64,000 bases of DNA from Vicia villosa (Eukaryota; Streptophyta; Magnoliopsida; Fabales; Fabaceae). The notes under the pieces were generated by a model that saw only the letters and a program-made list of their open reading frames with translations, had not been told where the DNA came from and searched no databases. This document shows positions 1 to 10,895 of the stretch, piece by piece. Where the stretch lies: NCBI RefSeq assembly GCF_029867415.1, contig NC_081180.1, positions 239,633,088 to 239,697,087 of the forward strand, given 5' to 3'. Both the position numbers and the translations under genes were made by a program. Each line of letters begins with the position of its first letter. Positions within the stretch are counted from its first letter, which is position 1.

Positions 1-522
1 TGTGCAAGATTTGATCCAAAAATTCCAAGAAATTCATCAAGAATTAAGAAAGGTGCAAAGTTTCCAAATTGGGAAATAAGGTTTATGTGAAAACTTACTA
101 TATTTAGAAAGATTTATTTGATTGATCCATCATCTTTATGTCAATTTTTCACCAAGATGTGAGCTCCAATTCAAGTTTGGTTAAACATAGTTATTCTATA
201 TTCCAAGATCTTTCTAACCATGCCTAGAACACCTCATTTGGATTAAAATTGGATGATTTATGTTTGTTTAAAGTGAAGCATTTCAAGTAGTCAAAATCTC
301 TATACTTGGTGAAATTTCACTTAGTCATTTTTTAGCTCAATTGCCAAATCTTCGCGCCAGGTTTTCATCATGATACCAGCATCATTTCAAATTTTCTTCA
401 GCATGAAACTTATAGTATACAAGTTGGGATTTCCATTAATTACAAGAACTCCTTATATGATGGAGAGATGGGGGAGATATTTGCATAAGGTTGGAGAGAT
501 TTTTAGGCCTCGTGCGCAGCTC
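1..522. other. Non-coding flank left of the Ogre insertion
   Basis: I see no coding region or known element here. The stretch is AT-rich with scattered stops in all frames. From about 385 it resembles the sequence found just right of the Ogre element (about 21970-22080): both carry a run like AAGYTGGGMTTTCCAT followed by CTACAAG-like or TTACAAG-like sequence and a GGAGATAT block. With the Ogre insertion removed the two copies would lie roughly 210 bp apart, so this may be a diverged tandem duplication or an old repeat. Confidence 0.5.
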
Positions 523-527
523 ACCTG
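523..527. repeat. Target site duplication, left copy (ACCTG)
   Basis: The five bases before the 5' LTR (ACCTG) are repeated exactly after the 3' LTR at 21899-21903. Five-base duplications are the norm for Ty3/gypsy integrase. The exact match shows the element is a single intact insertion, not a recombinant. Confidence 0.95.
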
Positions 528-2100
528 TGTCATACCCCAATTTTTGACCTAAGATACCACCTCATATCATTTGCATATGCATCATTTGCATCTCTAACAA
601 ATTGCATAGCTTGTGTTTGTTACTTGTGTTCAGCATGGTTTAATCAAGAAATCACTCATCAGTACAAGTAACAATCAATTAGGGTTTTGTTCTCCCTTCA
701 TTTCAAATGAATCATCTTCATCAACAATCAACATTTGGTCCTCAGAGATCCATCTCAACAAGCTCAAAGGCTCTGAATCGACTGAATTAGGGTTTTGACT
801 GAAGATAGCACACTCCTGACTTTTGCTCAGAATTTGACCTAATGACTTGGGACATGATATCAAGACCTCAAGTGCATCATTTTGACCTAATCCATTGGCT
901 CATAACATCTTCTACACAAAGATTGATCAGACAAATCCTCAGATCAGGGTTTTGAACTATCAGGGACTGAAATCAGGGATCACATTTGGGAAACCCTAAA
1001 AACCCCCAGGGAGTCAATCAAAGGTTTCAATCATCTTCAAATAATCCCTATGACAACATCCAATGGAAATTACATCTCAATTCAAGATCCACAGTCATCA
1101 ATTCCATCAGGTCGACAATTAGGGTTTTTGACCTAATTCACTGAACCACTGACTTTTTAATCAGGACATGGTGCCACAACTCAAACTATGATTCAATATC
1201 CTCTAATACTTCAATATGATCCATTCATACCATTCATATGGTGAGGATAGCCTGTTTCATTTGAAATCTCCAGAAACGCGATTCGTCTGAAAAAGTCAAC
1301 TCAACAAGATCACCATTGACTTTTGGGGAATTTTGGTCAACCATGACTTTTGAAGTTTTAAATCATCAATATATGATATGAGAAGTCATTTGATCAAGAA
1401 AAATCAAGAAAATCAATCAAGAATCAAAAAGTCAAAAGTTTGACTTTCCATACTTAGAAAAATTTCTAAGTGTTTTTCATGGTTTTTTCCAAACTTTGGA
1501 AGGGAATAACTCAAAATTTCACCTACAAACTGAAAAAAAATTCCAACATGAAAGTTGTAGATTTTGATCCAATAAACAACTTTGACACATATAATTTTTT
1601 TCCATAAGATCAACCATTTAAGAGATATGGAGCTTCAAAGTTGGTACTTTTTGAAAACTTCACTTAAAACTTCATTTTTCTCAAAGTTCATGGATCTTTT
1701 TCACCCACTTCCTTAAAGATCTTGAAGGAACTTTCAACTAGGGTTTTGAAGTATGCAACATGAGCTTTCCAAAATGTCCAAGAGCATGAAAAAATATGGA
1801 GTGTAGCTATGGTTTTGAATTATGCATTTAGTGATCATTTTCACTTGAATTTTCACCATTTTTCACTAAGTTTCAAGACTACATGACCTATAATCCAAGT
1901 AATGATGCAAAGAGGCAATAATTGAAGATATTTTCTCTGATTTGAGATCAGAATGGAAGAGGATAAGAAGCTTGAGTTTTAACCATGGTTTGGTCACTTT
2001 AACCATTTTGCATTAAATGTAAAAGATTCCTTTTTATCTCTTAAGCCAAATCATCAAACTTTGATCAAGTTGCAAAGCTCTGCATTCAGAACTCTTGGCC

Positions 2101-2108
2101 TATAAATA
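2101..2108 (+). promoter_or_regulatory. Ogre LTR TATA box (5' copy)
   Basis: TATAAATA followed by GAGG sits in the middle of the LTR in the usual plant TATA context (CCTATAAATAGAG). Transcription would be expected to start about 30 bases downstream, giving a U3 of about 1.6 kb and an R-U5 of about 3.5 kb. Inferred from sequence only. Confidence 0.7.
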
Positions 2109-3062
2109 GAGGTCCAAACTTCATTGCAAATCACACCAAAACCTCACAATTATAGGTTTTCTCTCTTCTTTCTTGAATTACAAGTCATGTGTTTCAAAGT
2201 GAGGTAGAAAACTCAACCTCCAAACCTTGCAAGTTCTGAACAAAGTGATGCTTCCCACAACTTCTAAATGTCATATATGATGTGTCTGAATCACTCATAC
2301 ACCCCAAAACACCTGAAAACTCAAAATCATCATCTCACCTCCATATGAACACATAAAGAGCCTTATCATGCCAATTTTCATTCCAGATCATTTCTGTCCA
2401 AACTATCACTTCTAACATCATCCATATATCACATATGAACTATCCAATCCATCACATATAGCCAATAACCTCAGAATCATCAAATTCGATTCACTCTTGA
2501 AGCTTATGCAGATCGGGTACCATGGCCATGCCCAGATGAATTCAGATGGTTCCAAGCATCCAGACACCTTCCATAAGGTTCATTGAAGCTATCCAGATCA
2601 TCAAACAACTTCTGTAACACCTCCAAGCAAGAATTCGATTCTCAGTTGTGCCGTTTTTAAGGTAAGTGCTCATGAACTTCAAATTCATACTTCCACGCAT
2701 CATAAATGAAATGTGAGCATACCATCTTGTTTCTGCACCTATGAGGATCATTAACCCTCAATCAATTGCATCATAACTTGCATATACACGATTTCACATT
2801 GAATTTCAGTTCTAGGGTTCTTCATGTTCATGCGAAAATTGACCCCTTTAGAGCAAAAATAAATGAATTCTGAGATCACCATCATGTTCCTTGTGAAAAA
2901 CCGAGTGAGATAGACCCTTTGCTTGATCAAAACAACACAGTTTTAGAGATTTTCAAATTTCAGTTGGAGGGTTGTTCTTGGCGCGTTTTTGGTTCAAAGG
3001 ATTTCTGGAAATTGATTTAAAATATAATTAATTCAACGCGTGTATATTACAAGCCACAAGCG

Positions 3063-3118
3063 TGGCTCAGTTGGCTTTTGTTTTGAGTAGTGACCTCAGG
3101 GTCACGAGTTCAAGTCCC
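3063..3118 (+). other. tRNA-like A/B-box segment in Ogre LTR (5' copy)
   Basis: TGGCTCAGTTGG (3063-3074) fits the pol III A box and GAGTTCAAGTCCC (3106-3118) fits the B box, spaced as in a tRNA gene. Between them lies the short hairpin TGACC-TCAG-GGTCA. The acceptor and T stems do not pair well, so this is a tRNA-derived (SINE-like) relic rather than a working tRNA. The same segment is present in the 3' LTR. Confidence 0.55.
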
Positions 3119-3600
3119 TATGGGACCAAACCCTTCTTTTTTATCACTATTTCTCTTCATTTTCTTCACAACTTCAACCATTAATTTAACCAATCAAATT
3201 AACTCATTTTTTATTCATTTTTTGCACACTTCTCATTTAATATACATATTTTATGAATACCAAAAAAAATCATCAAAAAAGATTTATTTAATACATTTTA
3301 AATAGGTTTAAAATGACATATTTTAAGTGTTTTTTAATACTTTTAAATATTGTTTTTCACTTGATTTCTCAAACTTAATCACTTGTAAATATTTTTTGAG
3401 CAAACCCTAATCATCTAAGTGTTAATTGAAGACAATCTTTTTGTTTATCTTGATTAAATTAACTTCTTTCAAAATTCAAATCGTTTTAAATAAGCGATCG
3501 CGATTCTTTTCAAAAACGATAAACCATTTTCTTTTGATTTTCAAAGAAAACTATTGATTAAATCTTTTTAATTGATCAATTGATTTTCAAAACGATGTGG

Positions 3601-4205
3601 GGCCTCTCGAATATTAGAGAGTATAAGTCCCTTTCCTTTTCTTTGTACAGTTTTTTAAACAGAAAACTTTTTCCAAATTACTTCCAAACAGTTTTTAAAA
3701 CAATAAATCTCACATCTTTTTTTTCAAAACCATCCACCCTGTTTTATGAAAATAAAACAGGGGCCTCTCGAATATTAGAGAGTATAAGACCCACTCCTTT
3801 TTCCTTTTATACAGTTTTTCTTTGTACAGAAAACTCTTTCAAAATAATAACTTTTCAAACTGTTTTCAAAACAACAAACGACGCGTATGTAAATAAAACG
3901 ATCAACCATGTTTTGTAAATACACCACGGGCCTCCACGTAGGTATAAGTCCCAAGCCCCTTTTGTACATACCCATTCCAGTACATGAAATTAGGTATTTC
4001 ATTGTACGCCTTTTGTACATATCTCAATCAATCTGTTTTTTTAACTTTGAATAACAAACCAAAAATGAAGGTTTCTTTAAATCTTCCCAAAAAATATCAT
4101 GGGCCTCCATGTAGGTATAAGTCCCAAGCCCTTTTGTGAATACCTGTTTACATAGCTTTGAATAAACTCAAGTGGACTTCTCCCCGAGTATAAGTCCCGA
4201 GCCCC
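3601..4205 (+). repeat. LTR sub-repeats: GGCCTC...GTATAAGTCCC units
   Basis: Five units at about 3601, 3762, 3929, 4101 and 4173 share a GGCCTC-like start and a GTATAAGtCCC end; the last three add (A/G)AGCCC. The first two carry a near-palindromic core around AATATT (CTCTCG before it, AGAGAG after it). They are separated by AT-rich spacers of 70-170 bp. A matching set lies in the 3' LTR at 19866-20470. Function unknown. Confidence 0.7.
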
Positions 4206-4382
4206 TGTGTATACAAATGGATCATGCTTACAGGTATATTTCCTTCATAAACTCCATTATATACACACACTTTGTCATATATATGTGCTTGTTCATACCT
4301 GTTCATGTTTGTTCATAATTGTTCATGTTTGTTCATATGTGTGATGTATATACTTGTTCAACTTAGTACAACACTAGGTTCC

Positions 4383-4650
4383 CCATAGCCTCCTATTGGG
4401 CTTCGTGCAAAGAATCTCCCTAGTTTAGGTTAGGACATAGAGTATGGTTTCCCGGTGAAATCGTTCTAAGAGCTTAAACCAACTATACCATGCCTCCCCT
4501 TGGGCTTTGTACAAACGAGTGACCCTCCCATAGCCTCCTCTTGGGCTTACAATGCAAGGACCCTGGATTGTCCCTCCCATAGCCTCCTCTTGGGCTTACA
4601 ATGCAAGGACCCTCGAATAGCCTCCTCTTGGGCTTCGTACAAGGACCCAC
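4383..4650 (+). repeat. LTR sub-repeats: AGCCTCCTCTTGGGCTT units
   Basis: Five imperfect copies of AGCCTCCTcTTGGGCTT, each followed by a short tail such as ACAATGCAAGGACCCT, at about 4387, 4491, 4531, 4581 and 4618. The middle copies are about 50 bp apart and almost identical. Present again in the 3' LTR at about 20648-20915. Confidence 0.75.
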
Positions 4651-4780
4651 GGGCTTCTTATAAGCATCCCCAATATCCAAAACAAATACCCTAGGAGATT
4701 AGACATTTTTCATCTCTATGCTAGGAGTATCTCTTCTATATCATCACAAACAATCAATCAATCAAAAATCAAACTTTTTT

Positions 4781-4960
4781 GCCACAAGGCTGGCTAATCA
4801 ATCAAACTGTTTTACCACCGTACTGGATGATTAATCAAAGTTTTTGTCACAAGGCTGACTTCATTGAAACTTTTGCCACAAGGCTGGCTGATTAATCAAA
4901 GTTTTTGTCACAAGGCTGACTTCATTGAAACTTTTGCCACAAGGCTGGTTAAACAAAAAC
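4781..4960 (+). repeat. LTR sub-repeats: GCCACAAGGCTGG units
   Basis: Alternating copies of TTTTGCCACAAGGCTGGC and TTTTGTCACAAGGCTGAC with short ATTAATCAA or TTCATTGAAA linkers, at least six in 180 bp. Related CACAAGGCTG...AGTCGGTAA units occur in the 3' leader (about 16190-16500), so the motif is shared between LTR and internal region. Confidence 0.75.
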
Positions 4961-5639
4961 ATCTTTATCATTCTAAGCACCCTAAGTGGCATGGCCCCGG
5001 GCTTATAATGAAAAGATTTTCAAACAAATCAAACAGATGTATGTGATGATATAGATTAGATACATCTAGCATTTAGACGACATTTGTCTATTTTCCTTTG
5101 CTTCCACTAGCATAAGTGGGAACTACGATTGCTCTGACTTTCTCAACATCCCTTTGAGAATACGTAGGCACAAGGTCGATCCTTGGCGAGCAAAACAAAA
5201 CAAAAAAAAACCATTCAAACCTTAGCACCCGTAGACCCCGAGCTACAGATGCTCTGATTCCCTCTAAGGGATATGTATGCAGAGGATCGCGATGATCTTT
5301 GCGAGCATAATCAAACAAACACCTTAGGTCCCACCTCTTTCTCACAAGAACCTCCACCACAACAAGAATGGAATAAACAAAACAAAGAAACCTATAGAGT
5401 ACTATAGATACGTTGGGTGCTAATACCTTCCCTTCGTATAACCAACCCTCTTACCCGGAATCTCTCCCCCACTTTTTAGGTTATTGCAGCTTTTTTCCTT
5501 TTCCTACTTTGGAAACAATAAAAAGTTTGGTCGGTACAAAAGAAAAATCATTTTTTGAGCACTCGAGCCCAAAGAAGGCATCAGGTGTCTCATCCACAAA
5601 AAAGAGGAACAAAATGATTTTTCGCCCGCGACAGAAAAA

Positions 5640-5657
5640 TGGCGACTTCACTGGGGA
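5640..5657 (+). other. Ogre primer-binding site
   Basis: TGGCGACTTCACTGGGGA begins six bases after the LTR end. It is complementary to a tRNA 3' end reading ...GAAGTCGCCA. Pea Ogre is reported to prime from tRNA-Arg, which fits, but the exact tRNA should be checked against a legume tRNA set. Confidence 0.85.
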
Positions 5658-6866
5658 ACCATCTTTTTATTGTTTCCAAAGAAAGGGTTATTTCTATTTA
5701 TTTTGTTTTTATTTTCTTCTTGTTACATGTGTGATTCTTTGGTTCTGTTACTTGTGTGGTTCTGTTACAAGTGATACATTATGGACAAATCCTAACCCGG
5801 ATTAAGTACACATAAGAATTAGGTGGAGGGTATAGTCATGTATGGCATACAAGGAGTTCAGTCCTTAAAAAGTCAGCATGAGAATCCTTCCGCTCAGTGG
5901 AGGTTCCTTGTTTGTAGTATATGTTTAGCAAGTTCAGTTGCGAAGACATTATTGCTTTCATTGAACTGTAGAAGCTGAGTTGGCTGTAGAACCCCAACCC
6001 ATCCTGGCCTTATTAGGACGTGGTGCAGAAACGATCCAGGTGAAGACTTGGATAGTTGTCATGCGGAGAACCACACTCAGACGAGTTTTTCTTGAGAATA
6101 TTTCTAGCTCACAAGTTCAGTTGTGCAAGCCGGTAATATCCGAAAGAAAAATGTGGACTCTGACGTATCAGTAGAACATGTTTTGCAGGTGATAAACCCT
6201 AGTACTATCCCATGTTTGGTTCTCTGACCTCATGCTCGTGACGCTGGACCTTTGAACCTATGTGTACTATGTTTGAATTACCATGTTTGTAGTACCATGT
6301 TTGCGTTACCATGTTTGAACTACCATGTTTGCTTTACCATGTTTGAATATGTGGCATCCACGCATCCATGCATTCATACATTCATTAAAAACCCATCTTT
6401 TCCCATAAAAACATGATTTTTCCAAAAAAAAAATTTAGAGAATTTTCTTTGCAAACATTATAGGATTAAGTTATGGAGTGTTCATGAAGCTCAAGCTGCA
6501 CAACGCATTTGGTTCTTCGTCTGATGAAGATGCTTAGGATTTGTTTAGCTTTTTTATTTATCATTTGCTTTTGTAAGGAGCTACGCTCCAATGTTGTAAC
6601 ATTTCCCATTATTGCAAAAAAAAAATAATGAATGAATAAAAGATTTGTTTGTGTTCAAATGTTTGCAAGAAAATAATCTTTAAAATAATTGGAAAAATCA
6701 TAAATTTCTTTTTGCATACATCATTCTGCATATCGAGTCTGTTGTATAGAGTCTCATCTTTTGGATCTTTCTCCAATAGATCGTCAAGCTGTCGCGTCTC
6801 AAAGTTTCTCGACCGCGCTCGCAATCAGATCACAGATACAATACTCGTTCAAGCAGAAGAAGAGTA
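5658..6866 (+). other. Ogre 5' leader without a long ORF
   Basis: About 1.2 kb between the primer site and gag. No frame longer than about 65 codons lies wholly inside it, so the ORF1 of classical Ogre is absent here. It contains a 17-bp minisatellite of ACCATGTTTG units (6267-6350), a poly(A) run (6424-6434) and an A-rich run (6617-6628). Confidence 0.7.
6267..6350 (+). repeat. Minisatellite of ACCATGTTTG units in Ogre leader
   Basis: Five to six units of about 16-17 bp, each with ACCATGTTTG and a variable linker (TAGT, CGTT, AACT, CTTT). Each full unit places an ATG in a favourable ACCATG context upstream of the gag start, which could affect initiation at gag. Confidence 0.75.
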
Positions 6867-9800
6867 ATGGAACACTCTGAACAAGAGAATATTGAGCTCC
6901 GTGGTACAGTGACCACCCTTCAGGAAAAGTTGGAAAGTCTCACTACTCTGGTTGACTCTTTAATGGCCGCACAGAATCAGCCGCCGCCACCTAACAGTCA
7001 AGCAACGGTAACATCTGAAGTCACTACTCCAGTTTCTACAGTTGCATTCGGTATTCCGTCTTTCTCTATGCCAGAAGGCTGGGGCACGCCTTTCAGCTTT
7101 GGTGCAGGTTTCCGCCATAATTTCTCTGGGGTTCAAACAGCTACAACTGAAGCGCCTGCTGCACAAGGTTCGGCGTTTATTCCACATTCAGGGGTAACTT
7201 TTTCCCAAATCACTATGGCACTTTCTCAACCCACTATGACAGTTCCGACCCCTATGGTTCACACTGTTCCTTATGATGGCAATGAGATTTATCATGATCA
7301 AGGTGATAGCACAAATCAGCGTAACCTTGTGGAAGATCTCCAAGAACAGTTCAACAAGATTCAACTGGAAGTCAAAGCTATTCGTGGCAAAGATTTGTTT
7401 GGAAAGAATGCCCAGGAGCTATGTTTGGTTCCCAGTGTACAAATACCTGCTAAGTTCAAGGTCCCTGACTTTGAGAAGTACAAAGGTAGTTCTTGTCCAC
7501 AAAGTCATCTTGTGATGTATGCCAGAAAGATGTCTACTTATGCAGATAATCATCAGCTGCTCATCCATTACTTTCAAGACAGTTTGACTGGTGCCGCACT
7601 GAAGTGGTACACAGGCTTGGATAGCACTAATATTCGAACATTCAATGACCTAGGTGAGGCCTTTGTCCGACAATACAAATACAACTCGGATATGGCTCCA
7701 GACAGAGATCAGCTTCGATCCATGGCTCAGAAAGACCATGAAGCTTTCAAAGAGTATGCCCAACGATGGAGAGAAACTGCTGCTCAGATTAATCCACCAT
7801 TAAAAGAGAAAGAGATGACAAAGATCTTTTTGAATACTCTCAGTCCCTTTTATTATGATCGCATGATTGCTAGTGCTCCGAGTGATTTCACCGAAATGGT
7901 AAACATGGGGATGCGTTTAGAAGAAGGAGTCCGAACCGGACGTCTAACTAAAGAAGGTGGATCTTCAAGCGGAACCAAAAAGTTCGGAAGTGGTTTCCCA
8001 AAGAAGAAGGAACAAAGTGTTGACATGGTATCCCAAGGGAGGCCAAGAGGAAATGTCAATCGTCCACGACAGGTTGCTTCTATCACACCAGTCGTTAATA
8101 CAGCACCGAATCCGGGGTTTACTCCGCAGTTTCAACAACAACAGCCTCGACCACAGGCTCAGCAGTTTAACAATAATCAGAATCGTGTACAAAGAGTTCC
8201 ACAGTTTGATCCGATTCCAATGACCTATACAGAATTGTACCCTGCTTTGATTGAAAAAGGTCTCGTTCAAACTAGAGCACCACCACCAGTACCTGAGAAA
8301 CTCCCATGGTGGTACAAAGCTGAGGTATCATGCCCTTATCATCAAGGAGCACCTGGCCATGATCTTGAGCATTGCATAGCTTTGAAATATGAAGTTCAGA
8401 GGTTGGTTAGATCTAATCTTCTCTCTTTCAGAAATTCGAATCCTAATGTGCAAGCAAATCCGCTGCCCAATCATGGAGGGCATGTTGTAAACATGGTATA
8501 TGGATGTCCTGGTCCATACCGGGTCTATAATATCAACTTCTCAAGAGCAGATTTGGTACAAATGCACGCTACTCTTTGTCGGGGGCAGAATTTTCGCCAG
8601 CATCAATACGGTTCCTGTAGAATATGTTGTGTGGATCCTCACGGATGTTCGATTGTGAGAAGAGATCTCCAAGTACTGTTGGATAATGGTACTCTTCAGA
8701 TCTACCGAAATAGGGATGAAAATGAAGTTAACATGATAGGATGTTATCCGCATGAGCTTTTAGTCTCAGATATCAACTCGGAAATGCCTACAGTTAACGT
8801 CATCGTTCCTCATTTCAACATGCCTGAGCGCATGGAAGTTACCTACAACAAGCCAAAGGTTCCTGTTGCTCCTTTGATCATCTGTCTACCTGGACCTGTT
8901 CCTTATGACTCTGACAAGGCAGTTCCATACAACTACAATGCCACAATGATAAAGGACGGACAAGAAGTTCCTTTGCCTACTCTTTCATCTGTTGTAAACA
9001 TTGCTGATGTGAGTCGTGTAACAAGAAGTGGACGTGTGTATACTCCGCTACCTTCAAAGCAACCTGTTGCTCCTGCTACCAGACAAAATCCCGTCAATAC
9101 ACCAGTGGGGAATCCCGAGGAAACTCCTGTCAGTAATACAAACACTGATGTTGGTCAGTCCAGTGGAACCAATGTCAATCCTGACTTTGATGAAATTTTG
9201 AAACTTATCAAAAGAAGTGAATATAAGATTGTGGATCAGCTTATGCAGACTCCTTCAAAGATCTCAATACTTTCATTGCTTTTAAACTCAGAAGCCCACA
9301 GGGAAGCCCTGATGAAGGTTTTAGATCAAGCTTTTGTAGACCATGATGTGACTGTTGATCACTTTGATGGGATAATAGCCAACATAACAGCTTGTAACAA
9401 TTTAAGCTTCTGTGATGAAGAACTCCCCGAGGAGGGTAAAAATCACAATCTTGCTTTGCACATTTCTATGAACTGTCAGTCAGACTCTTTGTCCAATGTG
9501 TTGGTAGACACCGGATCTTCCTTGAATGTGATGCCAAAGACGACTCTTGCTCGCTTGTCTTACCAAGGAATGCCTATGAAATTCAGTGGTGTAGTAGTCA
9601 AAGCATTTGATGGATCGCGAAAATCTGTTATTGGCGAAGTCAACCTTCCCATGACAATTGGTCCACATACATTTCAAATCACTTTCCAGATCATGGACAT
9701 TCAAGCTGCTTATAGTTGTCTGTTAGGACGACCATGGATCCATGAAGCAGGGGCAGTAACTTCTACGCTCCATCAAAAGTTAAAATTTGTAACAAATGGA

Positions 9801-10895
9801 AAATTGGTAATAATAAGTGGAGAACAAGCCTTGATGGTGAGCCATTTATCCAATTTCTCTTTCATCAGTGCTGATGATGTGGAAGGAACTCAGTTCCAAG
9901 GTCTCTCTTTAGAAGACGAATCTTCCAAGAAGAAAGCATCGATCTCTTCTTACAAAGAGGCAGTGAAAGTAGTGAAAGATGGAACTACCACTGGCTGGGG
10001 GCAAGTTGTGATCCCTACCAAGAATGAAACTAGAGCAGGACTCGGATGTTCACCAACATTCTCAAACTGCACCAAGAAGGATGAAACCCTTCGACCGATC
10101 AAAGAAACATTCATTAGTGGAGGATTCCTTAACCCAATTCCTCAAGAGGTTAATGTCCTTATCGAAGAATGCATTGAAGAAGGTCTACCTGATCCTGAAG
10201 AAGAATGGAAATGTTATCTCAATGACTCGGGATATATATCTCAAGAAGAACCATATCCTCCTTCAGAGAAAACAAGTGCTAAAGAAATTCCGCCTGTTCC
10301 TGCAGAAATATGGGACACTTTGGGACAACCAAGTGGAAAATTTGATTATATGGTGAAATACACTGCACCTGAAAGTTACAAGATTGCGATTGAGGATATC
10401 CAACCAACTGGATGGGGAGATTCCTGTGAATATGATAGTCAACCAGAAGAGGCTTATCAGCCCTGTCAATTTTCTCAGCAGCCTGAAATTACTGAAGATC
10501 TCGGATTCAATGCATCTGCCAAGGTTTATAATCCTGAAGATGGTTATTATCACATAAATGCCATTTTTGAAGATGAAGGGGAAGATGGTCCCGCAACTGA
10601 CTCAGAAAGTGTCGCTGACAATGAGTCTCTTCATCCTGAAGACTGGGAAATACATCCTGAAAATTCTGAAGATTGTGACTCATCTTATGCTCTTCAAGAA
10701 GTAGAAGAAGACCGTTTCAACTCTACAAAGAACAAGGGTGACAAACCAGGACCTTCAAATCCTGCTCGACCAGCGGTCAATGTCAATGCTGGAGATAACT
10801 CTGAGGAGAATTTTCCTGAATACATAATGCACAGAGGAGTTCGTTGCTACTGGAAGGCTGTCGACGTTCCGAATGTTGTTCGCCGCTCAAAGTAA
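6867..10895 (+). CDS. Ogre gag-pro polyprotein
   Basis: A 1342-codon frame encoding the capsid and aspartic protease part of the Ogre polyprotein. Residues about 1-60 look like a coiled coil. About 195-365 is the retrotransposon gag (capsid) domain. About 489-503 is a Cys/His-rich segment (CPYH then GHDLEHC) that may replace a zinc knuckle. The protease active site DTGSS lies at about 880, with the downstream LLGRPWIH signature at about 950. A G-patch-like stretch (around AGLGCSP) follows near residue 1060, then an acidic tail. The start at 6867 is the first ATG of the frame. The stop TAA (10893-10895) lies inside the intron described separately: splicing removes it and joins this frame to RT in phase. 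Unspliced RNA would give Gag-Pro alone, so splicing may set the Gag to Pol ratio. Confidence 0.93.
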   Translation: MEHSEQENIELRGTVTTLQEKLESLTTLVDSLMAAQNQPPPPNSQATVTSEVTTPVSTVAFGIPSFSMPEGWGTPFSFGAGFRHNFSGVQTATTEAPAAQGSAFIPHSGVTFSQITMALSQPTMTVPTPMVHTVPYDGNEIYHDQGDSTNQRNLVEDLQEQFNKIQLEVKAIRGKDLFGKNAQELCLVPSVQIPAKFKVPDFEKYKGSSCPQSHLVMYARKMSTYADNHQLLIHYFQDSLTGAALKWYTGLDSTNIRTFNDLGEAFVRQYKYNSDMAPDRDQLRSMAQKDHEAFKEYAQRWRETAAQINPPLKEKEMTKIFLNTLSPFYYDRMIASAPSDFTEMVNMGMRLEEGVRTGRLTKEGGSSSGTKKFGSGFPKKKEQSVDMVSQGRPRGNVNRPRQVASITPVVNTAPNPGFTPQFQQQQPRPQAQQFNNNQNRVQRVPQFDPIPMTYTELYPALIEKGLVQTRAPPPVPEKLPWWYKAEVSCPYHQGAPGHDLEHCIALKYEVQRLVRSNLLSFRNSNPNVQANPLPNHGGHVVNMVYGCPGPYRVYNINFSRADLVQMHATLCRGQNFRQHQYGSCRICCVDPHGCSIVRRDLQVLLDNGTLQIYRNRDENEVNMIGCYPHELLVSDINSEMPTVNVIVPHFNMPERMEVTYNKPKVPVAPLIICLPGPVPYDSDKAVPYNYNATMIKDGQEVPLPTLSSVVNIADVSRVTRSGRVYTPLPSKQPVAPATRQNPVNTPVGNPEETPVSNTNTDVGQSSGTNVNPDFDEILKLIKRSEYKIVDQLMQTPSKISILSLLLNSEAHREALMKVLDQAFVDHDVTVDHFDGIIANITACNNLSFCDEELPEEGKNHNLALHISMNCQSDSLSNVLVDTGSSLNVMPKTTLARLSYQGMPMKFSGVVVKAFDGSRKSVIGEVNLPMTIGPHTFQITFQIMDIQAAYSCLLGRPWIHEAGAVTSTLHQKLKFVTNGKLVIISGEQALMVSHLSNFSFISADDVEGTQFQGLSLEDESSKKKASISSYKEAVKVVKDGTTTGWGQVVIPTKNETRAGLGCSPTFSNCTKKDETLRPIKETFISGGFLNPIPQEVNVLIEECIEEGLPDPEEEWKCYLNDSGYISQEEPYPPSEKTSAKEIPPVPAEIWDTLGQPSGKFDYMVKYTAPESYKIAIEDIQPTGWGDSCEYDSQPEEAYQPCQFSQQPEITEDLGFNASAKVYNPEDGYYHINAIFEDEGEDGPATDSESVADNESLHPEDWEIHPENSEDCDSSYALQEVEEDRFNSTKNKGDKPGPSNPARPAVNVNAGDNSEENFPEYIMHRGVRCYWKAVDVPNVVRRSK

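Larger units (their letters stand above)
528..5633 (+). repeat. Ogre 5' LTR (5106 bp)
   Basis: It starts TGTCATACC and ends GCGACA. The 3' LTR copy lies exactly 16,265 bp downstream and has the same length. It contains a TATA box (2101), a tRNA-like A/B-box segment (3063-3118), and several families of internal short repeats (3601-4205, 4383-4650, 4781-4960). No protein-coding frame is convincing in it; the short open frames in the repeats are by-products of the repeats. Confidence 0.95.

Noticed and set aside
3059..3130. A functional tRNA gene
   Set aside because: A and B boxes are present but the acceptor and T stems do not pair and no proper anticodon arm forms.
3090..3305. Open frame of 71 codons in the LTR, present again at 19355
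   Set aside because: Present in both copies only because they are LTRs; starts inside the tRNA-like segment and runs into AT-rich sequence with no domain.
4483..4694. Overlapping open frames on both strands with proline/glycine-rich products
   Set aside because: They are translations of the AGCCTCCTCTTGGGCTT tandem units; both strands stay open because of the repeat period.
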